Source of the DNA: Burkholderiales bacterium | Lineage (GTDB): Bacteria; Pseudomonadota; Gammaproteobacteria; Burkholderiales; Burkholderiaceae_A | Reading direction: 5' to 3' | Assembly (NCBI GenBank): GCA_027486725.1 | Contig: JAIXOP010000011.1 | Coordinates: 92,208-156,207 of the forward strand | Length of the DNA stretch: 64,000 bases | Shown here: piece after piece, positions 31,448 to 42,457 of the stretch | Layout of the letters: the number at the start of each line of letters is the position of its first letter | How positions within the stretch are numbered: the stretch's first letter is position 1 | The notes under the pieces: model-generated | The model's input: only the letters and a program-made list of their open reading frames with translations | Databases searched by the model: none | What the model was told of the DNA's origin: nothing | Position numbers and translations under genes: made by a program

Positions 31448-32120
31448 ATTCGCCCGCAACGCAGCGCCGTCCGATGTCCTCAAGCCCCATCGGGGCGAAG
31501 TCCATCACCTCGCCATCGATGGCCCGAGGCGCAAAGCCCTCCGGAGCCGCAGCCTCGAACACCCAAACCCGCTCGCGCTGCAGGCCCTGCGCACAAGACC
31601 GGGTGATCCGCATCCAACCACGAAACCGCGGAGTGACGGCCAGGACAAGGCCGCATTCTTCATAGGCCTCCCGAACCACCGCCCTGGCGGCGCACTCGTT
31701 GGCTCCCAGCCCGCCGGCGGTAACCGCATCCCAGAGCCCTGGGTCAATGGCCTTGTGCAAGGCCCTTCGGCCACACCATGCCTGGCCATCCGGCCGCCAG
31801 AGATTGAGCTGAACAGAGTTGCTCCAGAGGCCCAATGGCCGAAAGAGGCTGCGCTCGAGCCCGAGGACTCGGCCCCCCGCATCGCGCAGCCGGTGCCCGT
31901 CGGTGCCGGTGATGGCGAAGTTCTCACCTCGCCAACTGGCCGCAGGCATCTGGGGGCGAAGCCGATCGGCAAGAGCGTCCCAGGCTGCCTGATGCATCGG
32001 TCGGGCATGAAGGCCGCCCAGCACCTGGCTCACCATGGGGGCGAGCTCTGGCAAGGCCAGACCAAGGCCATCGCCCCAGGGAATGGGGCTTCGTGAATCG
32101 GGGGATATCAGTTCGGCCAT
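31392..32120 (-). CDS. Nudix hydrolase (DUF4743-type architecture)
   Basis: A 242-aa protein. The N-terminal half matches the DUF4743-like region of thiamine-pyrophosphokinase-related Nudix proteins ([30 protein letters not shown]). It is followed by a perfect Nudix box [23 protein letters not shown] (G-x5-E-x7-REAxEExG), described here by its key residues. The substrate is unknown; family relatives hydrolyse damaged nucleoside or thiamine diphosphates. The gene overlaps the end of mltB convergently and diverges from the thermonuclease gene. Confidence 0.85.
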   Translation of the reverse strand: MAELISPDSRSPIPWGDGLGLALPELAPMVSQVLGGLHARPMHQAAWDALADRLRPQMPAASWRGENFAITGTDGHRLRDAGGRVLGLERSLFRPLGLWSNSVQLNLWRPDGQAWCGRRALHKAIDPGLWDAVTAGGLGANECAARAVVREAYEECGLVLAVTPRFRGWMRITRSCAQGLQRERVWVFEAAAPEGFAPRAIDGEVMDFAPMGLEDIGRRCVAGEFNPEAAAALIGFPPSADH

Positions 32121-32138
32121 GGGTGCGATGATTGGGCC

Positions 32139-32792
32139 ATGAGAATTCCAACGCTTCGAACACTGCCCACCCGCCGACGGGGACTCATCCCCACGGTGGG
32201 CTTTGCCCTATTTTGCGTGTTGATGCTGGCCTTGCAAGAGTCTCCGCTGTTTGGCTCAGCGCCCGCCCGATCGACCTCGTCGCCCGAGGCTGCCTCGGCA
32301 TCGCCGCCCGCCCCATCCCAGGCCTCCGGTCCTGTGCTGCGGCTTGATCCTCGGGGCGAGAAGGTGATGCTGCGTCTGGACAAGGGCACCGATGGTGATT
32401 CCTTCGTGGGCATCACCCGGGCGCAGGAGTCGGTCCGCGTTCGGCTCATCGGGATTGATGCGCCCGAGCGGGCCCAGCCCCATGGACCCCAGGCGCGCAA
32501 GGCCCTCGAGGAAAAGCTGCGGCGTGCGGAATTCGAGGTCACCCTGGTCCGGCGGGACAACTACGGCCGTTGGCTGGTCACCGCCCGCATCGATGGCAAC
32601 GATGTGGGCGAGTGGATGCTGCGCGAGGGCCATGCATGGATGTACCGCGAATACCTGAAGGACATCCCTGCCGGGGTGCGCGAGCCCTACGACCGGGCCG
32701 AGGCAGCGGCCCGTTCGGCTCAGCGAGGCCTCTGGGCCTTGCCGTCGCCCGAGGCTCCCTGGGACTTCCGTCGACGCCGCAGGGATTCATAA
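32139..32792 (+). CDS. Thermonuclease (staphylococcal nuclease-like) family protein, probably exported
   Basis: A 217-aa protein with an N-terminal hydrophobic segment (about residues 17-33) acting as signal or anchor, then a Ser/Ala/Pro-rich linker and an SNase OB-fold. Catalytic features are visible: DGDSF, VRLIGIDAPER with the arginine, and DNYGRWLVTARIDG. It ends with YDRAEAAARSAQRGLW, typical of this fold. It should degrade nucleic acids in the periplasm or outside the cell. Its last 73 bp overlap the convergent rlmB. Confidence 0.87.
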   Translation: MRIPTLRTLPTRRRGLIPTVGFALFCVLMLALQESPLFGSAPARSTSSPEAASASPPAPSQASGPVLRLDPRGEKVMLRLDKGTDGDSFVGITRAQESVRVRLIGIDAPERAQPHGPQARKALEEKLRRAEFEVTLVRRDNYGRWLVTARIDGNDVGEWMLREGHAWMYREYLKDIPAGVREPYDRAEAAARSAQRGLWALPSPEAPWDFRRRRRDS

Positions 32793-33526
32793 CAGACCAC
32801 CCCCGCCGTCACCGAGACATTCAGACTCTCCACCGCGCCAAGCATGGGCAGGGACACCATCTCGTCGCAGTGCTCTTTGACGAGGCGCCGCAGGCCTGCC
32901 CCTTCCGCACCCAAGACCCAGACCATCGGCTGCGCAGGCCAGTCGCCCTCGAAGAGGTCGGTGGCGCCCTCGTCGTCGAGGCCTAGGACCAGGTAGCCCG
33001 CGTCCTGGGCCTGCTCGATGGCGCGGGCGAGATTGGTCACCCGCAGGTAGGGCATCGAATCGGAGGCGCCGGCAGACACGCGGATGGCCACATCCGAGAG
33101 GGGGGCCGAATGGTCCTTGGGTGCGACCACTCCGCCAAACCCCGCCCCATCGGCCGATCTCAGGATCGCCCCCAGGTTGTGGGGGTCGGTCACACCATCG
33201 AGAAACAGCAGCTGCCGGTCCTTGGGCGCGCGGTCGGCCATCAGCTCCAGGAGGCTGGGCAGGTCATCGGGCTGGGTACGCGGCAAGGCCTTGGCCAGGG
33301 CACCCTGGTGGCGCTCCCCTCCGGCAAGGCCGTCGAGCTCGCGGGCGGCCACCAACTGCACCTGAGCCACCCCCGCCTGCTTCAACTCGGCGATGAGGGC
33401 CTTCACCCGGCCATCGCGGCGGGCCTCATCAAAGTACACGCCCACCAGCGTGTCGGGCGCAGCCCGCATGCGGGCGCGAATCGCGTGAAAGCCCAGGAGG
33501 TTTACGTGGATGTCCTTGCGGCTCAT
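32720..33526 (-). CDS. rlmB: 23S rRNA (guanosine2251-2'-O)-methyltransferase RlmB
   Basis: A 268-aa SPOUT methyltransferase. The N-terminal substrate-binding domain starts NLLGFHAIRARM. Motif 1 is LFLDGVTDPHNLGAILRSAD, motif 2 is MVWVLGAEGAGL, and motif 3 is LPMLGAVESLNVSVTAGV, together forming the knot. It modifies G2251 in the peptidyl-transferase P loop. The ATG overlaps the rnr stop by 4 bases, matching the common rnr-rlmB operon. Confidence 0.96.
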   Translation of the reverse strand: MSRKDIHVNLLGFHAIRARMRAAPDTLVGVYFDEARRDGRVKALIAELKQAGVAQVQLVAARELDGLAGGERHQGALAKALPRTQPDDLPSLLELMADRAPKDRQLLFLDGVTDPHNLGAILRSADGAGFGGVVAPKDHSAPLSDVAIRVSAGASDSMPYLRVTNLARAIEQAQDAGYLVLGLDDEGATDLFEGDWPAQPMVWVLGAEGAGLRRLVKEHCDEMVSLPMLGAVESLNVSVTAGVVCYESLRRRRKSQGASGDGKAQRPR

Positions 33527-35868
33527 GCACCGGCCCCCGAGCGACGTTTGGCGTTGGACTTGCCTTTGCGGCTTGCCTTGGCCGGCTTGGCGGACTTGGC
33601 TGCCTTGGGCTTGACTGCCTTGGCCTTGGCCGACTTCGCCGTGGCCGACTTGTCCGTCGCAGGCTTGCCTTTCGTCGACTTGGACGCCATCGACTTGGCC
33701 GCCGTCGATTTGACCTTCGCGGATCTGGCCTTGGGCGATTTGGCGGGCTGGCTGGTTTTGGCTGCGGGAAATTCCAGCTCCGCCCCCACGAGCCCAACAT
33801 CGGCCATCGCGACATCCTCGTTGGACTCGGCCTGGCGCGATTTCTTCACGCTGCGCGGTGCCCCCGACAACACCAGTCGAAACTCGATGCGTCGAGCGTC
33901 GAGGTCCACCCTCGACACCAGGACTCGGATGGAGTCGTAGAGGCGGAAACGCCGGCCGGTGCGCTCTCCGCGCAGCTCGTGGGTCACCTCGTTGTGCTGA
34001 AAATACTCGGTGCCGAGTTCCGAGACATGGATGAGGCCCTCGACATACAAGGTGTCGAGGGTCACGAACACCCCGAAGGGGGCCACACCGGTGATCGTTC
34101 CCTCGAACTGCTCACCGACCCGGTCCTTCATGAACTGGCACTTGAGCCAGGCCTCGACATCGCGCGAGGCCTCATCGGCCCGCCGCTCCGCTGCCGAGCA
34201 GTGGTCTCCCAGCACGCGCCAGCGCTCGTGGATGGTGTCTTCTTGGCTCATGCCCACGGCAAGCGGACTCGGCGTGGGGTCCTGGCCAAACTCCGGAACG
34301 AAGCGCTTGCCGTGCAGGCGCGCCTTGATGGCCCGATGCACCAGCAGATCGGGGTAGCGGCGGATGGGCGAGGTGAAGTGGGTGTAGGCCGAGTAGGCCA
34401 GGCCGAAGTGGCCCGAGTTGTCGGGCGTGTAGATCGCCTGTTGCATCGAGCGCAGCAGCAGGGTCTGCAGCAGGCGGGCATCGGGGCGCTCGCGAATCTG
34501 GGCAGCGAGCTGGGCATAGTCGCTGGGCTGGGGTGCCTCACCACCGCCCAGGCGCAGGCCCTGGGTCTTGAGAAAATCTCTCAAGGTATTGAGGCGCTCG
34601 GGCGTGGGCCCCTCGTGGACACGATAGAGGCCCTCGAGCTTTTCTCGCAGAAGGAAGTCGGCGGCCGAGGTGTTGGCCGCGAGCATGCATTCTTCGATGA
34701 TGCGGTGGGCCTCATTTCGGATGCGCGGGAGGATGCGCACGATGCGGCCCTGCGCGTCGGTCTGCATGGCCGTCTCGACGGTTTCCAGCTCGATGGCCCC
34801 GCGCTGATGCCGATGGCCCAGCAGGGTCTCGTAGACGCCCCGCAGATGCTCGAGGCAGGGGTTCAGCGGGCCAAGCTGTCGTGCCTCTGGGCCCAGGGGG
34901 TTGGCCAGGGCCGACCACGCCATGTCGTAGGTGAGGCGGGCAGCGGAGTGCATCACTGCCTCGTAGAACTGATAGGCCTTCACCGTGCCCGTGGCGGAAA
35001 TCACCATGTCGCAGACCATGCACAGGCGGTCGACTGCGGGATTCAGGGAGCAGAGCCCATTGGACAAGGACTCGGGCAGCATGGGGATGACTTCTCTGGG
35101 GAAGTAGACCGAGGTGGCCCGCTGGTAGGCATCTCGGTCGATGGCGTCGCCCGCTTTCACATAGTGCGAGACATCCGCAATGGCCACCAGGAGTCGCCAG
35201 CCACCGCGGCCATAGGGCTCGGCATAAACGGCATCGTCGAAGTCGCGGGCATCCTCGCCATCGATGGTGACCAGAGGCACATCGCGCAGGTCGACGCGGC
35301 CGCGCACATCCGCCGGTCGAACCTCGGCCGGCAGCTTCTTGGCGAGCTGAGCGGCCTGGGCAGAGAAGCGGTGGGGCACATCGAACTTGCGCACCGCGAT
35401 CTGCACCTCCATGCCCGGGTCCTCGATGTTGCCGAGGATCTCCACCACCCGCCCCATCGGTGGGGTGTATCGGGTGGGGGGTTCAAGGATTTCGACCATC
35501 ACCACCTCGCCGGGCTGGGCCTTGCCGGCCTCACCGCTGGCAATGATGATGTCGTGCTTGATGCGTTGGTCCTCGGGCGCGACCATGACCAGATTGCGCT
35601 CGTGGACGAGGCGGCCCACCAGACAACGATTGCCGAGCTCCAGGACCTCCACGATCACGGCCTCGGGTCGCCCACGGCGGTCGGTGCCGACCACCCGGGC
35701 CTGCACGCGGTCCCCGTGCATGGCCTTGAGCATCTCGCGCGGCGGGATGAAGACATCGTCTCCGCCGGCATCGGGCTTCAGGAAGCCGAATCCATCTCGG
35801 TGGCCAATGATGCGGCCCGTGAAGAGCGGCCCGCCATCGTTGGGCTGGGGGTCGCTCGGCGGAGCCAT
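33523..35868 (-). CDS. rnr: Ribonuclease R
   Basis: A 3'-to-5' exoribonuclease that degrades structured RNA. The order is cold-shock domain (GFGFLKPDAGGDDVFIPP), RNB catalytic domain (TIDGEDARDFDDAVYAEP with the metal-binding aspartates), S1 domain (GTITGVAPFGVFVTLD), and a long basic tail. The N-terminal winged helix of longer RNase R proteins is absent. The tail (about the last 90 residues) is a degenerate repeat of Lys, Ala, Ser and Thr. ATG at 35868 gives 781 aa; TTG at 35889 is possible. It is cotranscribed with rlmB. Confidence 0.96.
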   Translation of the reverse strand: MAPPSDPQPNDGGPLFTGRIIGHRDGFGFLKPDAGGDDVFIPPREMLKAMHGDRVQARVVGTDRRGRPEAVIVEVLELGNRCLVGRLVHERNLVMVAPEDQRIKHDIIIASGEAGKAQPGEVVMVEILEPPTRYTPPMGRVVEILGNIEDPGMEVQIAVRKFDVPHRFSAQAAQLAKKLPAEVRPADVRGRVDLRDVPLVTIDGEDARDFDDAVYAEPYGRGGWRLLVAIADVSHYVKAGDAIDRDAYQRATSVYFPREVIPMLPESLSNGLCSLNPAVDRLCMVCDMVISATGTVKAYQFYEAVMHSAARLTYDMAWSALANPLGPEARQLGPLNPCLEHLRGVYETLLGHRHQRGAIELETVETAMQTDAQGRIVRILPRIRNEAHRIIEECMLAANTSAADFLLREKLEGLYRVHEGPTPERLNTLRDFLKTQGLRLGGGEAPQPSDYAQLAAQIRERPDARLLQTLLLRSMQQAIYTPDNSGHFGLAYSAYTHFTSPIRRYPDLLVHRAIKARLHGKRFVPEFGQDPTPSPLAVGMSQEDTIHERWRVLGDHCSAAERRADEASRDVEAWLKCQFMKDRVGEQFEGTITGVAPFGVFVTLDTLYVEGLIHVSELGTEYFQHNEVTHELRGERTGRRFRLYDSIRVLVSRVDLDARRIEFRLVLSGAPRSVKKSRQAESNEDVAMADVGLVGAELEFPAAKTSQPAKSPKARSAKVKSTAAKSMASKSTKGKPATDKSATAKSAKAKAVKPKAAKSAKPAKASRKGKSNAKRRSGAGA

Positions 35869-35882
35869 GGCTTTTCTAAGTT

Positions 35883-35910
35883 TTGACAATTACAAAAATC
35901 CCGTTAGAGT
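35883..35910 (+). promoter_or_regulatory. Predicted promoter of tRNA-Leu
   Basis: A perfect -35 box TTGACA (35883-35888), a 16-bp spacer and a -10-like TAGAGT (35905-35910, 4/6) lie about 65 bp upstream of the tRNA 5' end. The sequence is AT-rich compared with its surroundings. It begins 15 bp from the divergent rnr start, so the rnr promoter must overlap it. Confidence 0.6.
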
Positions 35911-35977
35911 TCTGCCTTTGCAGCTTTTCTCTCGCCCCACGGAACCCCAAGGGGAACACAGCAGAGACAGAGCGCAA

Positions 35978-36064
35978 GCCCAGATGGCGGAATTGGTAGA
36001 CGCACTAGGTTCAGGTCCTAGCGGTGGCAACACTGTGGAGGTTCGAGTCCTCTTCTGGGCACCA
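35978..36064 (+). tRNA. tRNA-Leu (anticodon CAG)
   Basis: An 87-nt tRNA including encoded CCA. The acceptor stem GCCCAGA (35978-35984) pairs with TCTGGGC (36054-36060), followed by discriminator A and CCA. The anticodon stem CTAGG/CCTAG encloses the loop TTCAGGT with anticodon CAG at 36012-36014. A long variable arm (class II) and the T-loop GTTCGAGTC are present. This decodes the CUG codon, the most frequent Leu codon in this GC-rich genome. Confidence 0.97.
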
Positions 36065-36065
36065 T

Positions 36066-36078
36066 CCCCCCCCCCCCC
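36066..36078. repeat. Homopolymer run of 13 C
   Basis: Directly after the tRNA CCA end plus one T, thirteen consecutive cytosines (guanines on the other strand) are followed by AGCATTG. The run lies between the tRNA 3' end and the purA stop codon. No function is evident; the exact length is prone to slippage and sequencing error. Confidence 0.9.
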
Positions 36079-36100
36079 AGCATTGTGAATGGCGATTGAT

Positions 36101-38640
<2,540 letters not shown>

Positions 38641-38697
38641 GCCGGCTATTATCCGCGACTTTGCGGAACTGGCCGGCCCACGACCCGGAGGCCCAGA

Positions 38698-39570
38698 TCA
38701 GCGGCGCGGTGCCGACTGGAAATGGCGGAAGAAGTCGCTCTTGGGGTCCACCACCAGCACGTCGTTCTTCGAGGCAAAGCTCGCCCGGTAGGCCTCGAGG
38801 CTGCGGTAGAAGCTTGCGAACTCGGGATCGCGGCCAAAGGATTTGGCGTAGATCGCCGTGGCCCGTGCATCGCCATCACCGCGCAGCTTCTGCGCCTCGC
38901 GGTAGGCCTCGGCCAGAATGACATCGCGCTGGCGCTCGGCATTGGCTCGGATTTTTTCGGCCTCGGCAGCGCCCTGAGAGCGGCGCTCGCTGGCGATGGC
39001 CTTGCGCTCGGACTCCATGCGGCGGAAGACCGACTCACGAATCTCATCGGCGAAATCCACCCGACGCAAACGCACATCCACGATCTCCACCCCAATCTGC
39101 TTGGCATCCTCCGACACGCGGCTGAGGATGCCTTCCATGACCCGCTCCCGCTGGCCGGAGATCACATCGGTGGCTGTGCGCGTGGCGATCTCGTTGTTCA
39201 AGCCATCGCGCAGGGCGCGGCCGATGCGGTCCTCGGCCGATGCGAGCCGGCCCGAGACGCTCACGTAGAAGGTCCGAGGGTCGACCACCCGCCACTTCAC
39301 GTAGGTATCCACCACCACGTTTTTCTTTTCGCTGGTGATGAAGCGGTCTGCACCCACCGACTCCAGGGTGAGGATGCGCTTCTCAATGAAGATCACGTTC
39401 TGGAAGGGGGCGGGCAGCTTGAAATAAAGGCCGGGCTCACGGATGACAGACTTGACCTCACCCAGGGCGAAGACCAGGGCGAACTGCCGCTGGTCCACGA
39501 CAAAGATGGTCGAGTTGGCGAGCAGGGCCAAGACAAAGAAGCCAACTACGGCGGAGATGATTCGGTTCAT
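38698..39570 (-). CDS. hflC: Protease modulator HflC
   Basis: A 290-aa SPFH-family membrane protein with one N-terminal transmembrane helix (residues 5-22) and a periplasmic prohibitin-like domain. The motifs ALGEVKSVI..PGLYFKLP and the coiled coil with MESERKAIASERRSQGAAEAE (abridged here) are typical. HflC and HflK form a cage around FtsH and limit its access to membrane substrates. It starts 3 bp after hflK. Confidence 0.97.
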   Translation of the reverse strand: MNRIISAVVGFFVLALLANSTIFVVDQRQFALVFALGEVKSVIREPGLYFKLPAPFQNVIFIEKRILTLESVGADRFITSEKKNVVVDTYVKWRVVDPRTFYVSVSGRLASAEDRIGRALRDGLNNEIATRTATDVISGQRERVMEGILSRVSEDAKQIGVEIVDVRLRRVDFADEIRESVFRRMESERKAIASERRSQGAAEAEKIRANAERQRDVILAEAYREAQKLRGDGDARATAIYAKSFGRDPEFASFYRSLEAYRASFASKNDVLVVDPKSDFFRHFQSAPRR

Positions 39571-39573
39571 GGC

Positions 39574-40905
39574 TTAGCGGGCCTCACGAAAGCGGTCGCG
39601 GAGGGAATTGGCGGGCGATGGCCGGCCAGTGTCGGGAGCACCCGCACTGGGTGCGCTGCCCGACGCAGCACCAGGGGCACTGGTGGGGGAGCCGCTCGAC
39701 GCCGCACCGGTGGCCGCCGCCTGCGCCTGCTCGCTCGTCTGGGCCATCAGCTTGTCGAGGGGCAGATACAGCAGATTGCTGCCGGCCTTCGAATCGACCA
39801 GCACCTTCGACACGCTGGTGAAGACCTGCTGCATGGTCTCGAGATACATCCGCTCCCGGGTGACGGCCGGCGCCTTGCTGTACTCGGTGACCACCTGGCT
39901 GAAGCGTGAGGCATCACCCTCGGCCTGGGCCACCACGCGCTCGCGGTATCCCTGGGCCTCTTCGCGCAGACGATCGGCCGCACCCCGCGCCCGCGGGATC
40001 ACGTCGTTGGCATAGGCCTGGCCCTCGTTCTTCAGACGCTCGGCATCTTGGGCCGCACGGATGGCGTCGTTGAAGGCCGCCTGCACCTCTTCGGGCGGCT
40101 GAACATTCTGGATGGTGACATTCACGATGGTGATGCCCGACTGATAGCGATCGGCAATGCGCTGCGTGATGCTGAGCACCTCGCGACCGATGGCCTCTTT
40201 GTTTTCGTAGAGCACGGCGTCGGAGAGGCTGCGGCCCACCACCTCGCGCATCGCGGTCTCGGCGCCTTGCTGCACGATGTCGTCGGGGCGGACGTTCTGG
40301 AAGAGGTACTGCTCCGGATTGGAGACCCGGTACTGCACCGCGAACTGCATGTCGATCATGTTCTCGTCGCGGGTCAGCATGAGGGAGTCGCGGCTCTGGC
40401 CACTGCGCTCGGGCCGAAAGCCCACGGTGGTCTGGCGCAGCTGAGAGAGGTCGACCACCTCGTGGGCCTCAATCGGCGAGGGCAGGCGCCAGTTGAAGCC
40501 TGGGCCGGTGGCGTATTGGTACTTGCCAAAGCGCAGCACCGCGCCGGCCTGGCCTTCTTGAACGATGTAGAAGCCACTGGCCAGCCAGAGAAGTGCGAGT
40601 CCGACGGGAAGGGCGATCCAGGCCTTGGGCGGGATGGAAATCGGGTTGCCGCCACCACCGGCGGGAGGGCGCGAGAACGGATCGCGCGGGCCGGAGTTGC
40701 CCCCACCCTTTCCACCAAACAGGCCGGAGAGTTTCTTGTTGAAATTGCGCCAGACCTCGTCGAGGTCGGGGGGCTGGTTCGGCTGATTCTGCTGCATCGG
40801 CCGCTTGGGCTCTGCTGGGGGCTGATCGTCGTTGGACTCGGGCTTGTCGGCATTGCCGCGGCCCCAGCGGGGATCACCCAGGGAGAAGAGTCGTCGAATG
40901 AACAT
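39574..40905 (-). CDS. hflK: FtsH protease activity modulator HflK
   Basis: A 443-aa SPFH-family partner of HflC. It has a cytoplasmic Asn/Gln/Pro/Gly-rich N-terminus, one transmembrane helix at about residues 92-113, and an SPFH domain beginning IVQEGQAGAVLRFGKY. A coiled coil (about 260-350) and a Ser/Ala/Pro/Gly-rich tail follow. It lies 3 bp from both hflX and hflC, forming the hfq-hflX-hflK-hflC cluster. Confidence 0.97.
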   Translation of the reverse strand: MFIRRLFSLGDPRWGRGNADKPESNDDQPPAEPKRPMQQNQPNQPPDLDEVWRNFNKKLSGLFGGKGGGNSGPRDPFSRPPAGGGGNPISIPPKAWIALPVGLALLWLASGFYIVQEGQAGAVLRFGKYQYATGPGFNWRLPSPIEAHEVVDLSQLRQTTVGFRPERSGQSRDSLMLTRDENMIDMQFAVQYRVSNPEQYLFQNVRPDDIVQQGAETAMREVVGRSLSDAVLYENKEAIGREVLSITQRIADRYQSGITIVNVTIQNVQPPEEVQAAFNDAIRAAQDAERLKNEGQAYANDVIPRARGAADRLREEAQGYRERVVAQAEGDASRFSQVVTEYSKAPAVTRERMYLETMQQVFTSVSKVLVDSKAGSNLLYLPLDKLMAQTSEQAQAAATGAASSGSPTSAPGAASGSAPSAGAPDTGRPSPANSLRDRFREAR

Positions 40906-40908
40906 GGC

Positions 40909-42033
40909 TTATGGGCGCAGTGCCTGTAGGTCGTGGGGATGGAGGAGCCAGCCGGACTGCTGCTCGAGCTCTGGCGATAGTCTATAACGCTCGGGTGTCA
41001 GCGCTTCGCACAAGACCTGACGGAGTAGGTCAACTCCCTGGCCCGTCTCGGCACTGAGGTGGACGGCGGTGGCAACGCCCCGCTCGTCCCGGTCGACCCG
41101 GGGCGCCTGCCCCAGGCGGTCGATTTTGTTGAGCACATCGATGCGAGGGACCTCGGCGGCCCCAACCTCCTCCAGCACGGAGAGCACCGCCCGGTGCTGC
41201 TCCTGGCAGGCGGGGTCGGAGGCATCCACCACGTGCAGCAGAAGGTCTGCATCGACGGTTTCCTGGAGGGTGGACTTGAAGGCCTCGACCAGGCTGTGCG
41301 GCAAGGCTTTGATGAAGCCCACCGTGTCGGAGAGCACCATGAATTCATTGGGCGCCAGAAAAACCCGGCGGCTGGTGGTGTCGAGGGTGGCAAAGAGCTG
41401 GTCTGCGGCGTAGACACCCGCGTGGGTCAGGGCGTTGAACAGGGTGCTTTTGCCCGCGTTGGTGTAGCCCACCAGCGACACGCTGAGGGTGCCACGGCGC
41501 TCCCGGGCACGACGGCGATTCTGTCGCTGGCGCACCAGGGCTTCCATGCGGGATTTGAGCTGACGGACCCGCTGGCCGATCAGTCGGCGGTCGGTCTCGA
41601 GCTGGGTCTCGCCCGGTCCCCTCAGGCCGATACCCCCGCGCTGTCGCTCGAGGTGGGTCCAGCCCCGCACCAGACGGGCTGAGAGGTAGTCGAGCTGGGC
41701 CAGCTCCACCTGCAGCTTGCCCTCGTGCGTTCGGGCCCGAAGCGCGAAGATGTCGAGGATGAGGGCCACCCGGTCGATGACCCGACGGCCGAGGGCCTGC
41801 GTGAGATTTCGTTGCTGGATCGGGGAGAGCTCGTGGTCGAAGATCACCAACTCGACCCCGTGGTCGTTGGCGAGCTGGCGCAGCTCGTTGACCTTGCCCG
41901 AGCCCACGAAGGTGGCCGGGTCTGGCCGATCTCGGCGGCTGACCGACCGAGCCCGAACCCGAGCCCCGGCCGAGGTGGCGAGGGCATCGAGCTCGCTGAG
42001 GTCGCAGAGGTCGCGGCCGAGGGAGACTCCCAC
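40909..42033 (-). CDS. hflX: GTPase HflX
   Basis: A ribosome-splitting GTPase used in stress recovery. The N-terminal nucleotide-binding domain includes PDPATFVGSGKVNEL and DHELSPIQQRNL. The linker GLRGPGETQLETDRR is diagnostic. The G domain has GYTNAGKSTLFN, DTVGF and NKIDRL. GTG at 42033 is used (374 aa). The frame is open upstream with a CTG that overlaps the hfq stop, and the sequence between reads like protein, so the true start may be earlier. It is downstream of hfq. Confidence 0.95.
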   Translation of the reverse strand: MGVSLGRDLCDLSELDALATSAGARVRARSVSRRDRPDPATFVGSGKVNELRQLANDHGVELVIFDHELSPIQQRNLTQALGRRVIDRVALILDIFALRARTHEGKLQVELAQLDYLSARLVRGWTHLERQRGGIGLRGPGETQLETDRRLIGQRVRQLKSRMEALVRQRQNRRRARERRGTLSVSLVGYTNAGKSTLFNALTHAGVYAADQLFATLDTTSRRVFLAPNEFMVLSDTVGFIKALPHSLVEAFKSTLQETVDADLLLHVVDASDPACQEQHRAVLSVLEEVGAAEVPRIDVLNKIDRLGQAPRVDRDERGVATAVHLSAETGQGVDLLRQVLCEALTPERYRLSPELEQQSGWLLHPHDLQALRP

Positions 42034-42116
42034 CAGCAGGCATGGGGGATTCTTGCTGGAAGCACCGGGGCTCGGCTGTGCAAGACCCGCCGAGGCCGCA
42101 AAACTGGCGAGCTCGC

Positions 42117-42368
42117 TCAGTTCTCGGCTCCGTGGTCGGTGTCGAGCTGCAGGGTCACGGCCTTGGCAGGGACGATGGTGGAAATCGCGTGCTTGTAGAC
42201 CATCTGGGTCACGGTGTTTTTCAGCAGCACCACATACTGGTCGAAGGACTCGATCTGGCCCTGCAGCTTGATGCCATTGACCAGGTAGACCGACACCGAG
42301 ATGTGCTCTTTGCGCAGCTGGTTGAGAAAGGGGTCTTGAAGCGCCTGTCCTTTTTTATCGTTTGACAT
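42117..42368 (-). CDS. hfq: RNA chaperone Hfq
   Basis: An 83-aa Sm-like hexamer that pairs small RNAs with mRNAs. The Sm1 region [27 protein letters not shown] and the Sm2 motif [11 protein letters not shown] are intact. The C-terminal tail is short, as in many Betaproteobacteria. The 89-bp gap between der and hfq probably holds a promoter, but none was identified with confidence. Confidence 0.98.
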   Translation of the reverse strand: MSNDKKGQALQDPFLNQLRKEHISVSVYLVNGIKLQGQIESFDQYVVLLKNTVTQMVYKHAISTIVPAKAVTLQLDTDHGAEN

Positions 42369-42457
42369 GGGTCTGGGCTTTCTTGTTGTTATTGGTTTTT
42401 CAGACTAGCACGGTGGCTTCGGGTTCCAGAAGAAACCCCGCAATCCCTCGACGGCCC

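Noticed and set aside
33540..33760. Repetitive tract in the rnr 3' end as a possible CRISPR or minisatellite
   Set aside because: The periodicity follows codons of a Lys/Ala/Ser-rich tail in the rnr frame; there are no spacers and no exact repeat unit.
34010..36088. Plus-strand frames opposite rnr that run through tRNA-Leu
   Set aside because: Shadows of rnr; the region 35978-36064 is clearly a tRNA.
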